Assembly (NCBI RefSeq): GCF_905397435.1
Contig: NZ_CAJPVI010000043.1
Span: 1-64,000 of the forward strand
From: Cupriavidus numazuensis
Lineage (GTDB): Bacteria; Pseudomonadota; Gammaproteobacteria; Burkholderiales; Burkholderiaceae
Direction of reading: 5' to 3'
Length of the DNA: 64,000 nt
Shown: one piece after another, positions 27,432 through 35,909 of the stretch
Numbering within the stretch: position 1 is the stretch's first letter
How the letters are laid out: each line of letters begins with the position of its first letter
Notes under the pieces: model-generated
What the model was told of the DNA's origin: nothing
What the model saw: only the letters and a program-made list of their open reading frames with translations
Database searches by the model: none
Program-made: the position numbers and the translations under genes

Positions 27432-28439
27432 TCAGGGCGCGAGGCCGAGTTTTGCGGCGCGTGCATCGAGCGCCGCGGAGACTTCGCTGAGCGCGGCGGC
27501 ACCGTGCTCACCGAGCGCCAGTTCGGCGATGGGCGCCAGGGCCTGCGCGGCGCGGCCGGCCCAGTGCCGGAACCACTGCGTCAGGAGTTCGCGGTTCGCG
27601 GCCGCCTCGGGCTCGGCCGTCGCGACCATCGCCTTCACGACGGCGTCGATCCAGCGCGTGGTCTCGTCGTGCCACTCGGGCATGAAGCTGGTCAGCATGG
27701 CCGCCGCCGCGCCGCCATGCAGCGTGACGTGGTCATCGACGTAATGGCCGTAGACCAGCGGGTACAGCAGGCCATCGAGCGCAAGGTTCTGCGCGACGAA
27801 CAGCTCCACCGGGTCCTGCACGACGAACGTGTCCTCCACATAGCGACGCAGATCCTGCCAGCGCGGATCGTCGAGCCAGGCGCGCTTGCCAGCATCCAGC
27901 ACGTCGGGCTCGTCCAGCGCCAGCGCCAGGCGGGTAATCAGTTGCGCGATGCCGAGGTGGTCCATCGCATGGAACATCGCCGGCGCAGTGAACGCCGTCC
28001 CGTAGCCATAGGCGCAGATCGCTGCGTTGTTCATGTTCGCGCCCCAGGCCACGTGGCGTAGCGGCAGCAGTACGTCGAGCAGCCTCGTGCGCAGCGCATC
28101 GTTCATCGAACCGGCCAGGCCGCGCGACTCCACGAACTGGAAGTTGGCCTCCACCGCCTCCTGCTGCCGCGCGCGGGTCATCGTCCACGTGGCGTAGTAG
28201 AACTGGCGCGGATCCTTCAAGGCCTGCCAGTCCGCCAGACGGATACGGCTGCGGCTGGCGTCGAACAGCTCATGCGCCGGGTCCCACGTCGGCCGGTAGT
28301 GGAAGTTGGCCATGGGCTGCCCGCCATAGGTGGCCTCCTGATAGCGCGATGCGGCCTTGCCTTCGCCGACAAGTCGTGCAACGTGTGCGAACGTCTGCCG
28401 CAACGGCGTGATCTCGCGGGTCTGCAGATCGATATTCAT
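27432..28439 (-). CDS. dmpL: Phenol hydroxylase beta subunit
   Basis: The 335-residue subunit has the ferritin-like fold of the alpha subunit but no metal ligands. Blocks PTWDPAHELFDASRSRI and QFYYATWTMTRARQQEAVE are family markers. It pairs with DmpN and DmpO. It lies 54 bases after dmpK. Confidence 0.93.
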   Translation of the reverse strand: MNIDLQTREITPLRQTFAHVARLVGEGKAASRYQEATYGGQPMANFHYRPTWDPAHELFDASRSRIRLADWQALKDPRQFYYATWTMTRARQQEAVEANFQFVESRGLAGSMNDALRTRLLDVLLPLRHVAWGANMNNAAICAYGYGTAFTAPAMFHAMDHLGIAQLITRLALALDEPDVLDAGKRAWLDDPRWQDLRRYVEDTFVVQDPVELFVAQNLALDGLLYPLVYGHYVDDHVTLHGGAAAAMLTSFMPEWHDETTRWIDAVVKAMVATAEPEAAANRELLTQWFRHWAGRAAQALAPIAELALGEHGAAALSEVSAALDARAAKLGLAP

Positions 28440-28492
28440 GCGGATGTCTCCTGGTGCTTGCTTGAAATGGGGCCTCGGCGGTCTGCGCCGCC

Positions 28493-28708
28493 TCAGTTGT
28501 CCAGCCTTGTCACCTGATGCCGGTCGCAGAAGGCCATGAAGGCCGGCTCCGGCAGCAGCAGGTCTACGCTCAACTCCGGCCAGCCGATGGCGAACTCGAA
28601 GCTCACCAGCCCGTCGTCATGGCGCTCGACGCGGCTCACGAACTTGCGCGTGACATCGACATCGGGCAGTGCATCGCCGGTTGTGGCGCAGGGGGAAGTC
28701 ATGGGCAT
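28493..28708 (-). CDS. dmpK: Phenol hydroxylase assembly protein
   Basis: The 71-residue product is not part of the active complex; DmpK helps iron insertion into the apo-hydroxylase. The pattern DVTRKFVSRVERHDDGLVSF and VDLLLPEPAFMAFCDRHQV matches the family. It is the first gene of the phenol operon and lies about 65 bases from the sigma-54 promoter at 28773-28788. Confidence 0.9.
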   Translation of the reverse strand: MPMTSPCATTGDALPDVDVTRKFVSRVERHDDGLVSFEFAIGWPELSVDLLLPEPAFMAFCDRHQVTRLDN

Positions 28709-28772
28709 GTCCTCGTGGTGGTTGGTGAATCTGCGCTAGCCACTGCGCGGTGACGCGGTGACAGCCGGTCTT

Positions 28773-28788
28773 TGCAGAAGCTGTGCCA
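28773..28788 (-). promoter_or_regulatory. Sigma-54 promoter of the phenol (dmpK) operon
   Basis: On the reverse strand the sequence is TGGCACAGCTTCTGCA. The -24 element TGGCAC is perfect and the -12 element is TGC at the correct spacing. It lies about 65 bases ahead of the dmpK ATG. It pairs with activator sites at 28932-28980, the expected arrangement for a DmpR/XylR-type activator. Confidence 0.8.
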
Positions 28789-28808
28789 GCCGACGGCGTG
28801 ATCGATGA

Positions 28809-28834
28809 AAATCTCGATATTTACAGGGAAAACC
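28809..28834 (-). promoter_or_regulatory. Conserved box 20 bp upstream of the dmpK -24 element
   Basis: A 26-bp element starting AAATCTCGATATTT and ending AGGGAAAACC is repeated at 37446-37471 with only two central bases changed. In both cases it begins 20 bp beyond the -24 element of a sigma-54 promoter. The core AATCTCGATATT (28810-28821) is a near-palindrome centred on TCGA. It may be an operator for the GntR-family regulator of this cluster, or a degenerate IHF site. Confidence 0.55.
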
Positions 28835-28931
28835 CCTACTGAAACCTGGGGGCGCGCGATGGAAAGGCCACCTTTTCCCAGGCACCGATGAGCGGCGAGT
28901 GGGCGGAGAATGGCGTGGATTGGCGCGAAAT

Positions 28932-28980
28932 TTGATGATTTGGTGGAATCGATTCAAAGCCACCTTCATCAAATGATCGA
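28932..28980. promoter_or_regulatory. Paired XylR/DmpR-type upstream activator sites for dmpK
   Basis: TTCATCAAATGATCGA at 28965-28980 resembles the TTGATYAATTGATCAA operator of XylR-class activators. A weaker half, TTGATGATTTGGTGGA, lies at 28932-28947, three helical turns nearer the promoter. They sit about 145-190 bp from the -24 element of the dmpK promoter. A near copy of the stronger site is found upstream of fadL at 37579-37594. Confidence 0.65.
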
Positions 28981-29018
28981 TTCCCCTAGCTGACCACACC
29001 AATCCGCTAATTCGCAAG

Positions 29019-29030
29019 ATTCTCGAGATT
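29019..29030. promoter_or_regulatory. Variant of the TCGA-centred box between the divergent operons
   Basis: ATTCTCGAGATT contains the perfect palindrome TCTCGAGA and matches the reverse complement of AATCTCGATATT at 9 of 12 positions. It lies beside the activator site for the toluene operon. It may be a fourth member of the operator set, but a chance match cannot be excluded. Confidence 0.3.
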
Positions 29031-29090
29031 CTTATCATTTGATGAAACCGGCGGCTCAGCGAAGACGGCGCGGATCTCATCAAAAACTGA
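29031..29090. promoter_or_regulatory. Paired upstream activator sites for the toluene operon
   Basis: CTTATCATTTGATGAA (29031-29046) is the reverse complement form of the site ahead of dmpK. TCTCATCAAAAACTGA (29075-29090) is a weaker second copy. They lie roughly 125-185 bp upstream of the -24 element at 29216, so each divergent promoter has its own pair. Confidence 0.55.
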
Positions 29091-29215
29091 AATCCACAGG
29101 GGCTGGTCCCTTTTTGCGGCGCACAGGTCCAGGCCTCGAATCCCGGTGGACTACCCCGCCATCCCTCACGTTCCAGGGGTTTTGCAATGCAGCATCCCTG
29201 CAGCGCCATGGCTGC

Positions 29216-29231
29216 TGGCATTGCATTTGCG
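29216..29231 (+). promoter_or_regulatory. Sigma-54 promoter of the toluene monooxygenase operon
   Basis: TGGCATTGCATTTGCG has TGGCA at -24 and TTGC at -12 with correct spacing. It lies 87 bases ahead of tbuA1, whose ATG at 29317 has AAGGAG ahead of it. TbuT drives the equivalent promoter in Ralstonia pickettii PKO1. Confidence 0.75.
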
Positions 29232-29316
29232 AAAGGGAGAGCGCCCCGGGATCGCGGCCTTTCGCAACCGGGTCAGCAAAGCAAGAAAGACATGACATCC
29301 ACCAAGGAGATATCCC

Positions 29317-30822
29317 ATGGCGCTATTGGAACGCGCAGCGTGGTACGACATTGCCCGCACAACGAACTGGACGCCGACGTACGTCGCCGAGTCCGACCTT
29401 TTCCCGGAGGTCATGGCTGGGGCGCAGGGCGTGCCCATGGAAGTCTGGGAAACCTATGACGAGCCCTACAAGACGTCGTATCCGGAATACGTCCGCATTC
29501 AGCGCGAGAAGGACGCCGGCGCCTATTCCGTGAAGGCCGCGCTCGAGCGCAGCCGCATGTTCGAGGACGCCGATCCCGGCTGGCTGTCGACCCTGAAGGC
29601 GCATTACGGTGCCATCGCGCTCGGCGAATACGCGGCGATGAGCGCGGAGGCACGCATGGCCCGCTTCGGCCGCGCGCCAGGGATGCGCAACATGGCGACG
29701 TTCGGCATGCTCGACGAGAACCGCCACGGGCAATTGCAGCTCTATTTTCCGCACGACTACTGCCCGAAGGACCGGCAGTTCGACTGGGCGCACAAGGCCT
29801 ATCACACCAACGAATGGGGCGCGATCGCCGCCCGCAGCACCTTCGACGACCTGTTCATGTCGCGCAGCGCGATCGAGATTGCCGTGATGCTTACGTTTGC
29901 CTTCGAAACGGGCTTCACCAACATGCAGTTCCTTGGGCTGGCGGCCGATGCGGCGGAAGCCGGCGACTTCACCTTCGCCAGCCTCATCTCGAGCATCCAG
30001 ACGGACGAGTCGCGGCACGCGCAGATCGGTGGCCCGGCACTGCAGATCCTGATCGCCAACGGGCGCAAGGAGCAGGCGCAGCAGCTCGTGGACGTGGCCA
30101 TTGCACGCGCATGGCGCCTGTTCTCCCTGCTGACTGGCACGTCGATGGACTACGCCACGCCGCTGCAGCATCGCAAGGAGTCATTCAAGGAGTTCATGAC
30201 GGAATGGATCGTCGGCCAGTTCGAGCGCACGCTGATCGACCTCGGTCTCGACCTGCCCTGGTACTGGGACCAGATGATCAACGAGTTCGACTACCAGCAC
30301 CATGCCTACCAGATGGGCATCTGGTTCTGGAGGCCGACCGTCTGGTGGAACCCGGCCGCCGGCATGACGCCGGACTGCCGCGACTGGCTCGAGGAAAAGT
30401 ATCCCGGCTGGAATGACACGTTCGGCAAGGCCTGGGACGTCATCATCGACAACCTGATCGCGGGCAGGAAGGAACTGACCGTCCCCGAGACCCTGCCCAT
30501 CGTCTGCAACATGAGCCAGTTGCCAATCTGCGCGGTGCCCGGCAACGGCTGGAACGTCAGGGACTATCCGCTCGAGTACAACGGCCGCACGTACCACTTC
30601 AACTCCGAGATCGACCGCTGGGTCTTCCAGCAGGACCCGTTGCGCTACCGCGACCACCTGACCCTGGTCGACCGTTTCCTCGCCGGGCACATCCAGCCGC
30701 CCGACCTGGGGGGCGCACTCCGGTACATGAACCTCGCCCCCGGCGAGATTGGCGACGACGCACACCAGTACGCGTGGGTAGAGGCCTACCGCCGCCAGCG
30801 CGAACAGAACAAGGCCGCCTGA
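29317..30822 (+). CDS. tbuA1: Toluene monooxygenase alpha (diiron) subunit
   Basis: This 501-residue catalytic subunit inserts one oxygen atom into toluene or benzene. The diiron ligands fall at exactly the positions known for toluene 4-monooxygenase: Glu104, Glu134, His137, Glu197, Glu231 and His234. The pocket residues Ile100, Gly103, Ala107, Phe176, Phe196 and Thr201 are also kept, which points to a 4-monooxygenase-like pocket; regiospecificity still needs an assay. It is the first gene of tbuA1UBVA2C, opposite in direction to the phenol hydroxylase operon. Confidence 0.95.
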   Translation: MALLERAAWYDIARTTNWTPTYVAESDLFPEVMAGAQGVPMEVWETYDEPYKTSYPEYVRIQREKDAGAYSVKAALERSRMFEDADPGWLSTLKAHYGAIALGEYAAMSAEARMARFGRAPGMRNMATFGMLDENRHGQLQLYFPHDYCPKDRQFDWAHKAYHTNEWGAIAARSTFDDLFMSRSAIEIAVMLTFAFETGFTNMQFLGLAADAAEAGDFTFASLISSIQTDESRHAQIGGPALQILIANGRKEQAQQLVDVAIARAWRLFSLLTGTSMDYATPLQHRKESFKEFMTEWIVGQFERTLIDLGLDLPWYWDQMINEFDYQHHAYQMGIWFWRPTVWWNPAAGMTPDCRDWLEEKYPGWNDTFGKAWDVIIDNLIAGRKELTVPETLPIVCNMSQLPICAVPGNGWNVRDYPLEYNGRTYHFNSEIDRWVFQQDPLRYRDHLTLVDRFLAGHIQPPDLGGALRYMNLAPGEIGDDAHQYAWVEAYRRQREQNKAA

Positions 30823-30846
30823 CGCGGCCACCAGATGGAGGATGAC

Positions 30847-31107
30847 ATGGCACTGTTTCCAGTGATTTCGAATTTTCAGTACGACTTCGTGCTGCAGCTC
30901 GTCGCCGTCGATACGGAGAACTCGATGGACGAGGTAGCGGCGGCCGCCGCGCACCATTCAGTCGGCCGTCGCGTGGCGCCCCAGCCCGGCAAGGTCGTCC
31001 GGGTGCGGCGTCAGGGGAGCGACCAGTTCTACCCCCGCGACGCCCGGCTCGGCGACACCGATATCAAGCCGATGGAGTCGCTCGAATTCATCTTTTGCGA
31101 TGCATGA
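30847..31107 (+). CDS. tbuU: Toluene monooxygenase gamma subunit
   Basis: The 86-residue small subunit, like TmoB, has a ubiquitin-like fold. It starts MALFPVISNFQYDFVLQL and has VGRRVAPQPGKVVRVRRQG. The ATG at 30847 was preferred to one at 30835 because GGAGG lies six bases ahead and TmoB starts with this motif. It overlaps the following frame region by at most a few bases. Confidence 0.92.
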   Translation: MALFPVISNFQYDFVLQLVAVDTENSMDEVAAAAAHHSVGRRVAPQPGKVVRVRRQGSDQFYPRDARLGDTDIKPMESLEFIFCDA

Positions 31108-31114
31108 GGTCACC

Positions 31115-31450
31115 ATGAATTTCCAGAAAGTCTCCACGCTCGACGAGCTGTGGGAAGGCGACATGGCCGAAGTAGAGGTGGACGGCCACGTCATCGTGCT
31201 CGTCCGCCCCGAAGGCGGCGCGCCACGCGCATTCCAGGGCATCTGCCCGCACCAGGACATTCCGCTCGCAGAGGGAAAGTTCGACGGGCGCGTACTGATG
31301 TGCCGGGCCCACCAGTGGACCTTCGATGCCAACACAGGCAAGGGCATCAACCCCGGTGGGTGCCGGCTTGCCGAGTATGCCGTCAAGGTGGATGGCGACG
31401 ACATCCTCATCGCTGTCGAAGGCGTCGAACCACTGTTCGCCAACTGCTGA
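31115..31450 (+). CDS. tbuB: Toluene monooxygenase Rieske ferredoxin
   Basis: The 111-residue Rieske [2Fe-2S] protein, like TmoC, shuttles electrons from TbuC to the hydroxylase. Cluster ligands are in CPHQD and CRAHQW, 17 residues apart. The ATG at 31115 with GAGG ahead gives a length matching TmoC. The phenol hydroxylase has no such component, so the two oxygenases use different electron chains. Confidence 0.93.
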   Translation: MNFQKVSTLDELWEGDMAEVEVDGHVIVLVRPEGGAPRAFQGICPHQDIPLAEGKFDGRVLMCRAHQWTFDANTGKGINPGGCRLAEYAVKVDGDDILIAVEGVEPLFANC

Positions 31451-31469
31451 TATTGCACAGGAATCGATC

Positions 31470-31787
31470 ATGAGCAGGGACCACAACACCGCCGAGGCGT
31501 ACCGAAACAACCGCGTCGGCCCCGTACTGCGCGCGAGCAGCATCACGTCGGGCGTCATCGAGGCCGCGCAGGAAGACAACCCAGGGAAGGAAATCCGCGT
31601 CGACGACAAGCTCGCATACGTGCGCATCGACACCGACGGCGAACTGATCCTGCGCCGGGCCACGCTGGAGGATGCGCTGGGCCGCCCATTCAGGATGTCC
31701 GAGCTGGAGGTCAACCTCAGCTCGTTCGCGGGTCGCATCGAGACCACGGACGACTACGTCCGCTTCTATTACGAAAAGACGCTGTAA
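31470..31787 (+). CDS. tbuV: Toluene monooxygenase effector protein
   Basis: The 105-residue cofactor-free effector, like TmoD, binds the hydroxylase and tunes oxygen activation. NNRVGPVLRASSITSGVIEA and LRRATLEDALGRPFRMSELE are family blocks; the second parallels DmpM. It lies between tbuB and tbuA2 in the usual order. Confidence 0.93.
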   Translation: MSRDHNTAEAYRNNRVGPVLRASSITSGVIEAAQEDNPGKEIRVDDKLAYVRIDTDGELILRRATLEDALGRPFRMSELEVNLSSFAGRIETTDDYVRFYYEKTL

Positions 31788-31799
31788 CCGGAGACGAGC

Positions 31800-32798
31800 A
31801 TGACCACGCAACCCGACGTCCTCAAGCCGCTGAAGACCTGGAGCCATCTGGCCGCGCGCCGGCGCAAGCCTAGCGAGTACGAGATTGTCTCGACGAACCT
31901 GCACTACACGACCGACAACCCCGACGCGCCGTTCGAACTCGATCCGAATTTCGAAATGGCGCAGTGGTTTAAGCGTCACCGCAACGCCTCGCCGCTGAAA
32001 CACGCCGACTGGAACGCCTTTCGCGATCCCGACGAACTCGTCTACCGCACCTACAACATGCTGCAGGACGGCCAGGAAACCTATGTGTCCGGCCTGCTGG
32101 ACCAGTTTTCCGAACGCGGCCATGACGCCATGCTGGAGCACGCCTGGGCCGGCACGCTGGCGCGGCTGTACACCCCGGCACGCTATCTGTTCCACACACT
32201 GCAAATGGGATCGGCCTACCTGACGCAGATGGCCCCCGCATCCACGATCTCGAACTGCGCCGCCTACCAGACCGCCGACTCGCTGCGGTGGCTTACCCAC
32301 ACTGCGTATCGCACGCGAGAGCTGTCTCAGACCTTCGGCGAGGTGGGCTTTGGCACCGACGAGCGCAGGTACTGGGAGCAAGACCCGGCCTGGCAGGGCT
32401 GGCGCAAGCTGGCTGAACACGCGCTTGTGGCATGGGACTGGGCAGAGTGCTTCGTCGCCTTCAGCCTGGTATTGCGGCCGGCGATGGAAGAAGCCGTCCT
32501 GCGCGGGCTTGGCGAGGCGGCGCGCCACAACGGCGACACCCTGCTCGGCCTGCTGACTGACACGCAGCTTGCGGACGCCCAGCGGCACCGGCACTGGGCC
32601 GGCGCGCTCGTCCGCATGGCCCTGGAGACGCCGGGCAATCGTGACGTGCTGGCCGGCTCGATTGCCCGGTGGGCGCCGCTCGCGGACGATGCAATCAGTG
32701 CCTACTGCGCGGCGCTGCCCGACGCGCCGAACGCGAAGGCGCGGGCCTGCGCGGCCGTGCGCGACTTCTGGGACAGCATCGGCCTGGCAGGCCTGTAA
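31800..32798 (+). CDS. tbuA2: Toluene monooxygenase beta subunit
   Basis: The 332-residue subunit, like TmoE, has a ferritin-like fold without metal ligands. The start MTTQPDVLKPLKTWSHLAAR and the block WNAFRDPDELVYRTYNMLQDG are family markers. It forms the (alpha-beta-gamma)2 hydroxylase with TbuA1 and TbuU. Confidence 0.93.
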   Translation: MTTQPDVLKPLKTWSHLAARRRKPSEYEIVSTNLHYTTDNPDAPFELDPNFEMAQWFKRHRNASPLKHADWNAFRDPDELVYRTYNMLQDGQETYVSGLLDQFSERGHDAMLEHAWAGTLARLYTPARYLFHTLQMGSAYLTQMAPASTISNCAAYQTADSLRWLTHTAYRTRELSQTFGEVGFGTDERRYWEQDPAWQGWRKLAEHALVAWDWAECFVAFSLVLRPAMEEAVLRGLGEAARHNGDTLLGLLTDTQLADAQRHRHWAGALVRMALETPGNRDVLAGSIARWAPLADDAISAYCAALPDAPNAKARACAAVRDFWDSIGLAGL

Positions 32799-32846
32799 CG
32801 CAGGACATGCCGGGCGCTGCGACTCAACAGCCACCATCGGAACCCT

Positions 32847-33845
32847 ATGAAATACCAGATATCGATCGAAGGCGGCACGGCGTTCACCGTCGCCGCGGAG
32901 GAAGACACGCTGCTGCGCGGCGCCCTGCGCGCCGGCATGGCCCTGCCCCACGAGTGCAGCGTCGGTGGCTGCGGCGCGTGCCGCTTCGACCTTGTGGACG
33001 GGCTCATGGAATCCGTCTGGCCTGAGGCGCCCGGCCTGTCCGAGCGTGACCGCAAGCGCGGCAAGTACCTTGCCTGCCAGTCGCGGCCCCTAGGCGACTG
33101 CACGATCCGCGTGCGCTGCGACGAATCGTATCGCCCGGCCGTCCGAGCGCATCGCAGCGCAGCGGAACTGCTGGCACGCCGCGCGCTGACCCCTGACATG
33201 AGCGAGTTCACGTTCCGGGTTCCGGGCGCGACCGAGTTCCGGCCCGGCCAGTACGCGCTGCTCTACCTGCCCCGTACACCGGGCGCCCGCGCCTATTCGA
33301 TGGCCAACCTGCCCAACGAGGAAGGCATCTGGAAGTTCGTGATCCGCCGCGTGCCGGGCGGGTCCGGCAGCAACGCGCTGTTCGACCAGGTCGGAATCGG
33401 GGAAAGCATCGTGTTCGACGGGCCGTACGGCCACGCCTATCTGCGCGAGGACAGCCCCCGCGACATCGTCTGCATTGCCGGCGGCTCGGGCCTGGCACCC
33501 ATGCTGTCGGTCGCGCGCGGAGCGCTCGCTGACGGCGGTTCGCGGCGCGTCCACTTTTTTTATGGCGCCCGGGGGCAGGCTGACCTCGGTGCCCTCGACG
33601 CCCTTGAGAAACTCGCCGAAGACGAGCGGCTTGCGCTGTCGGTGGTACTGTCTGCACCGGAAAGCACCTGGAAGGGTCCAACGGGGTTCGTACACGAGGA
33701 AGTCGAGCGTAACCTGACGGCTCCCCTCGGCAGCTACGACTTTTATTTTGCCGGCCCGCCCCCCATGATCGAAGCTATACAGGCACTCCTGATGCACAAG
33801 CACCAGGTACCGTTCGGGCAGATCCGCTTCGACCGCTTTGTCTAG
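32847..33845 (+). CDS. tbuC: Toluene monooxygenase NADH reductase
   Basis: The 332-residue flavoprotein carries an N-terminal [2Fe-2S] domain (Cys37, Cys42, Cys45, Cys77), then FAD-binding RAYSMANLP and NAD-binding IAGGSGLAPMLSVARG and FAGPPPM. It reduces the Rieske protein TbuB. Cluster cysteines fall at the same residue numbers as in DmpP although the proteins are clearly distinct. It is the last enzyme gene of the operon. Confidence 0.93.
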   Translation: MKYQISIEGGTAFTVAAEEDTLLRGALRAGMALPHECSVGGCGACRFDLVDGLMESVWPEAPGLSERDRKRGKYLACQSRPLGDCTIRVRCDESYRPAVRAHRSAAELLARRALTPDMSEFTFRVPGATEFRPGQYALLYLPRTPGARAYSMANLPNEEGIWKFVIRRVPGGSGSNALFDQVGIGESIVFDGPYGHAYLREDSPRDIVCIAGGSGLAPMLSVARGALADGGSRRVHFFYGARGQADLGALDALEKLAEDERLALSVVLSAPESTWKGPTGFVHEEVERNLTAPLGSYDFYFAGPPPMIEAIQALLMHKHQVPFGQIRFDRFV

Positions 33846-34079
33846 GCCGGCGACATCTGCCTTGGGACGCCCAGCGCACAGCCGCGACACCGGATAGCCT
33901 GATCGCAAATGCCGCGTGCGATTACCAATCGCCATATCTGGAAGTTGGCGATAAGCTCCTTCTACCGAGCACTACATGGCCTGCGGGGGCCGGTGGATAT
34001 CGGTCCCCGGACTGGACCGCACGAGGCGCGAGACCGCGCTCGCGCGTCCGCAACCGCGCCGGTCGCGATTGAGGAAATC

Positions 34080-35858
34080 ATGGCGAAGAGGCATCCCGGA
34101 AAACCCAAGTCCGGCTCACCGGCGCAAGACCATCCCGGACGGAATCAGAAGCGCGAGTCCCCCGAGGCAATCCGGGTGCCGGCGATCCACGACCTCGCCA
34201 AGCGCCTGCGCTTCGCGCCGCAGCAGGGGCGCATCTGGCTGGACGACCAGCGCATGATGCTAATGCATATCAGCTCTCTTGGCGCCTTGCGGCAAGAACT
34301 GATCGAAAGCCTTGGCAAGGAAACAGCGCGCGGACTGATCACCCGTATCGGCTACCAGGCTGGAACGCGGGACGCAGCGATGGCGCGCAAGGTCCGCGCC
34401 GGCCTGAACACCTATGACGACTTCCTGGCCGGTCCACAACTGGTCTCGCTGGAGGGTATGGTGCATTGCGAACCGGTGGCGCTGGATATCGATGTCCAGC
34501 GTGGCCACTACTTTGGCGATTTTTATCTGGTGGACAGCTCCGAGGCGGAAGCCCACATCGCCGGCTATGGTATCGGCAATGAATCCGTGTGCTGGATGCT
34601 GATCGGCTATGCATGCGGTTACACCAGTGCCTTCATGGGCCGTCCCATCCTGTGGAGGGAAACCGAATGCCGGGGGATGGGGCATGCAAAATGCCGCGTG
34701 GTAGGCAAGCCGGTGGAGGAATGGGAAGACGCCCAGGACGACCTGCGCTTCCTGAGGATCGGCGATTTCGTCAAATGGGCACCGGAGGACGAGGCCCCCC
34801 TGCCCGCCACGAGCCGCATCGCGGCGCGGCTGTCCAGCGCTCCGGAGAACAGCTTCGGCGTGGTCGGCATCTCCGCCGGCTTCAACACCGTCTGCCACAT
34901 GGTCAACAAGGTGGCGCCCACCGACGCCACCGTGCTGTTCCTGGGGGAAAGCGGTGTTGGCAAAGAAGTCTTTGCGAACAACCTGCATCGCCTGAGCAAG
35001 CGCGCCGACGGCCCTTACGTCGCGGTGAACTGTGCGTCCATTCCCGAACACCTGATGGAATCCGAATTATTCGGCGTCGAGCGCGGAGGTTTTACGGGCG
35101 CCACCACATCCCGCGCCGGACGCTTCGAGCGGGCCGATGGTGGCACGCTGTTCCTCGACGAGGTCGGCACACTGAGCTTCACGGCACAGGGTAAGCTGCT
35201 GCGCGCACTGCAGCAGGGTGAGATCGAGCGTGTGGGCGATACACGCACCCGGAAAATCAACGTCAGGGTGGTGGCCGCCACGAACGTGAACCTGCGTGAA
35301 GCTGTCAAGGCTGGCCACTTCCGTGAGGATCTGTTCTTCCGCCTGAACGTCTTTCCCATCCAGGTGCCGCCGCTGCGAGAGCGCCGCGACGACATCCCGC
35401 TGATGATGAACTGGTTCCTCCAGCGCATGGCACGCAAGCATGACAAGCACATCACGGGCTTCCGCGAGCGCGCCGTGGACGCGATGTTCGCCTATGACTG
35501 GCCGGGCAACGTCCGGGAGCTGGAGAACATGATCGAGCGCGCGGTCATTCTGGCCGAGGACGGTGGCGCGCTCGACCTGTGCCACCTGTTCACCAGCGGC
35601 GAGGAAGTTGATACCACCGCTTTCATGCTGAAGCGCAGCGGCAGCATCGGACGCGTCAGCGAAACCAGCGAAGCGGAATCGCCGCCGAGCGCTGCCAAAG
35701 GGCGACCTGGTCTGGCCGAAACGGAGGTGGCCATGCTGCGTGCAGCCGTGGCGGAAGCCAACGGCAATCTGTCGCGCGCAGCCCGGGTGTTGGGAATCAG
35801 CCGTCCGACGCTGGCGTACAGGCTGCACAAATACGGCATTACGCCTGAAGCGCAATGA
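34080..35858 (+). CDS. tbuT: TbuT-like sigma-54-dependent activator of the toluene operon
   Basis: This 592-residue XylR/DmpR-class regulator has a sensory XylR_N plus V4R part (about 40-235), AAA+ domain with Walker A GESGVGKE (289-296) and Walker B LFLDE (357-361), and a Fis-type helix-turn-helix at the end (LSRAARVLGISRPTLAYRLH). The sigma-54 contact loop reads GGFTGA (336-341) instead of GAFTGA. Aromatics such as toluene bind the N-terminal part directly and relieve repression. The ATG at 34080 has GAGGAA ahead; no promoter is obvious in the 234 bases after tbuC, so read-through from the toluene promoter, as described for tbuT, is likely. Confidence 0.9.
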   Translation: MAKRHPGKPKSGSPAQDHPGRNQKRESPEAIRVPAIHDLAKRLRFAPQQGRIWLDDQRMMLMHISSLGALRQELIESLGKETARGLITRIGYQAGTRDAAMARKVRAGLNTYDDFLAGPQLVSLEGMVHCEPVALDIDVQRGHYFGDFYLVDSSEAEAHIAGYGIGNESVCWMLIGYACGYTSAFMGRPILWRETECRGMGHAKCRVVGKPVEEWEDAQDDLRFLRIGDFVKWAPEDEAPLPATSRIAARLSSAPENSFGVVGISAGFNTVCHMVNKVAPTDATVLFLGESGVGKEVFANNLHRLSKRADGPYVAVNCASIPEHLMESELFGVERGGFTGATTSRAGRFERADGGTLFLDEVGTLSFTAQGKLLRALQQGEIERVGDTRTRKINVRVVAATNVNLREAVKAGHFREDLFFRLNVFPIQVPPLRERRDDIPLMMNWFLQRMARKHDKHITGFRERAVDAMFAYDWPGNVRELENMIERAVILAEDGGALDLCHLFTSGEEVDTTAFMLKRSGSIGRVSETSEAESPPSAAKGRPGLAETEVAMLRAAVAEANGNLSRAARVLGISRPTLAYRLHKYGITPEAQ

Positions 35859-35864
35859 TGAAAT

Positions 35865-35901
35865 GCCCCCCGGCGCGGCGCATTGCGCTGCGCCAGGGGG
35901 C
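35865..35901. terminator. Strong bidirectional hairpin between tbuT and fadL
   Basis: Arms of 17 bases (35865-35881 and 35885-35901) pair with two mismatches around a three-base loop. The stem is almost wholly G-C. It fills the 50 bases between the converging genes and would stop both. There is no T-run. Confidence 0.6.
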
Positions 35902-35909
35902 TCGCTGCG

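Noticed and set aside
31407-32951. Long reverse-strand open frame of about 510 codons
   Set aside because: It is antisense to tbuV and tbuA2, which are clear family members; the antisense product has no recognisable domain.
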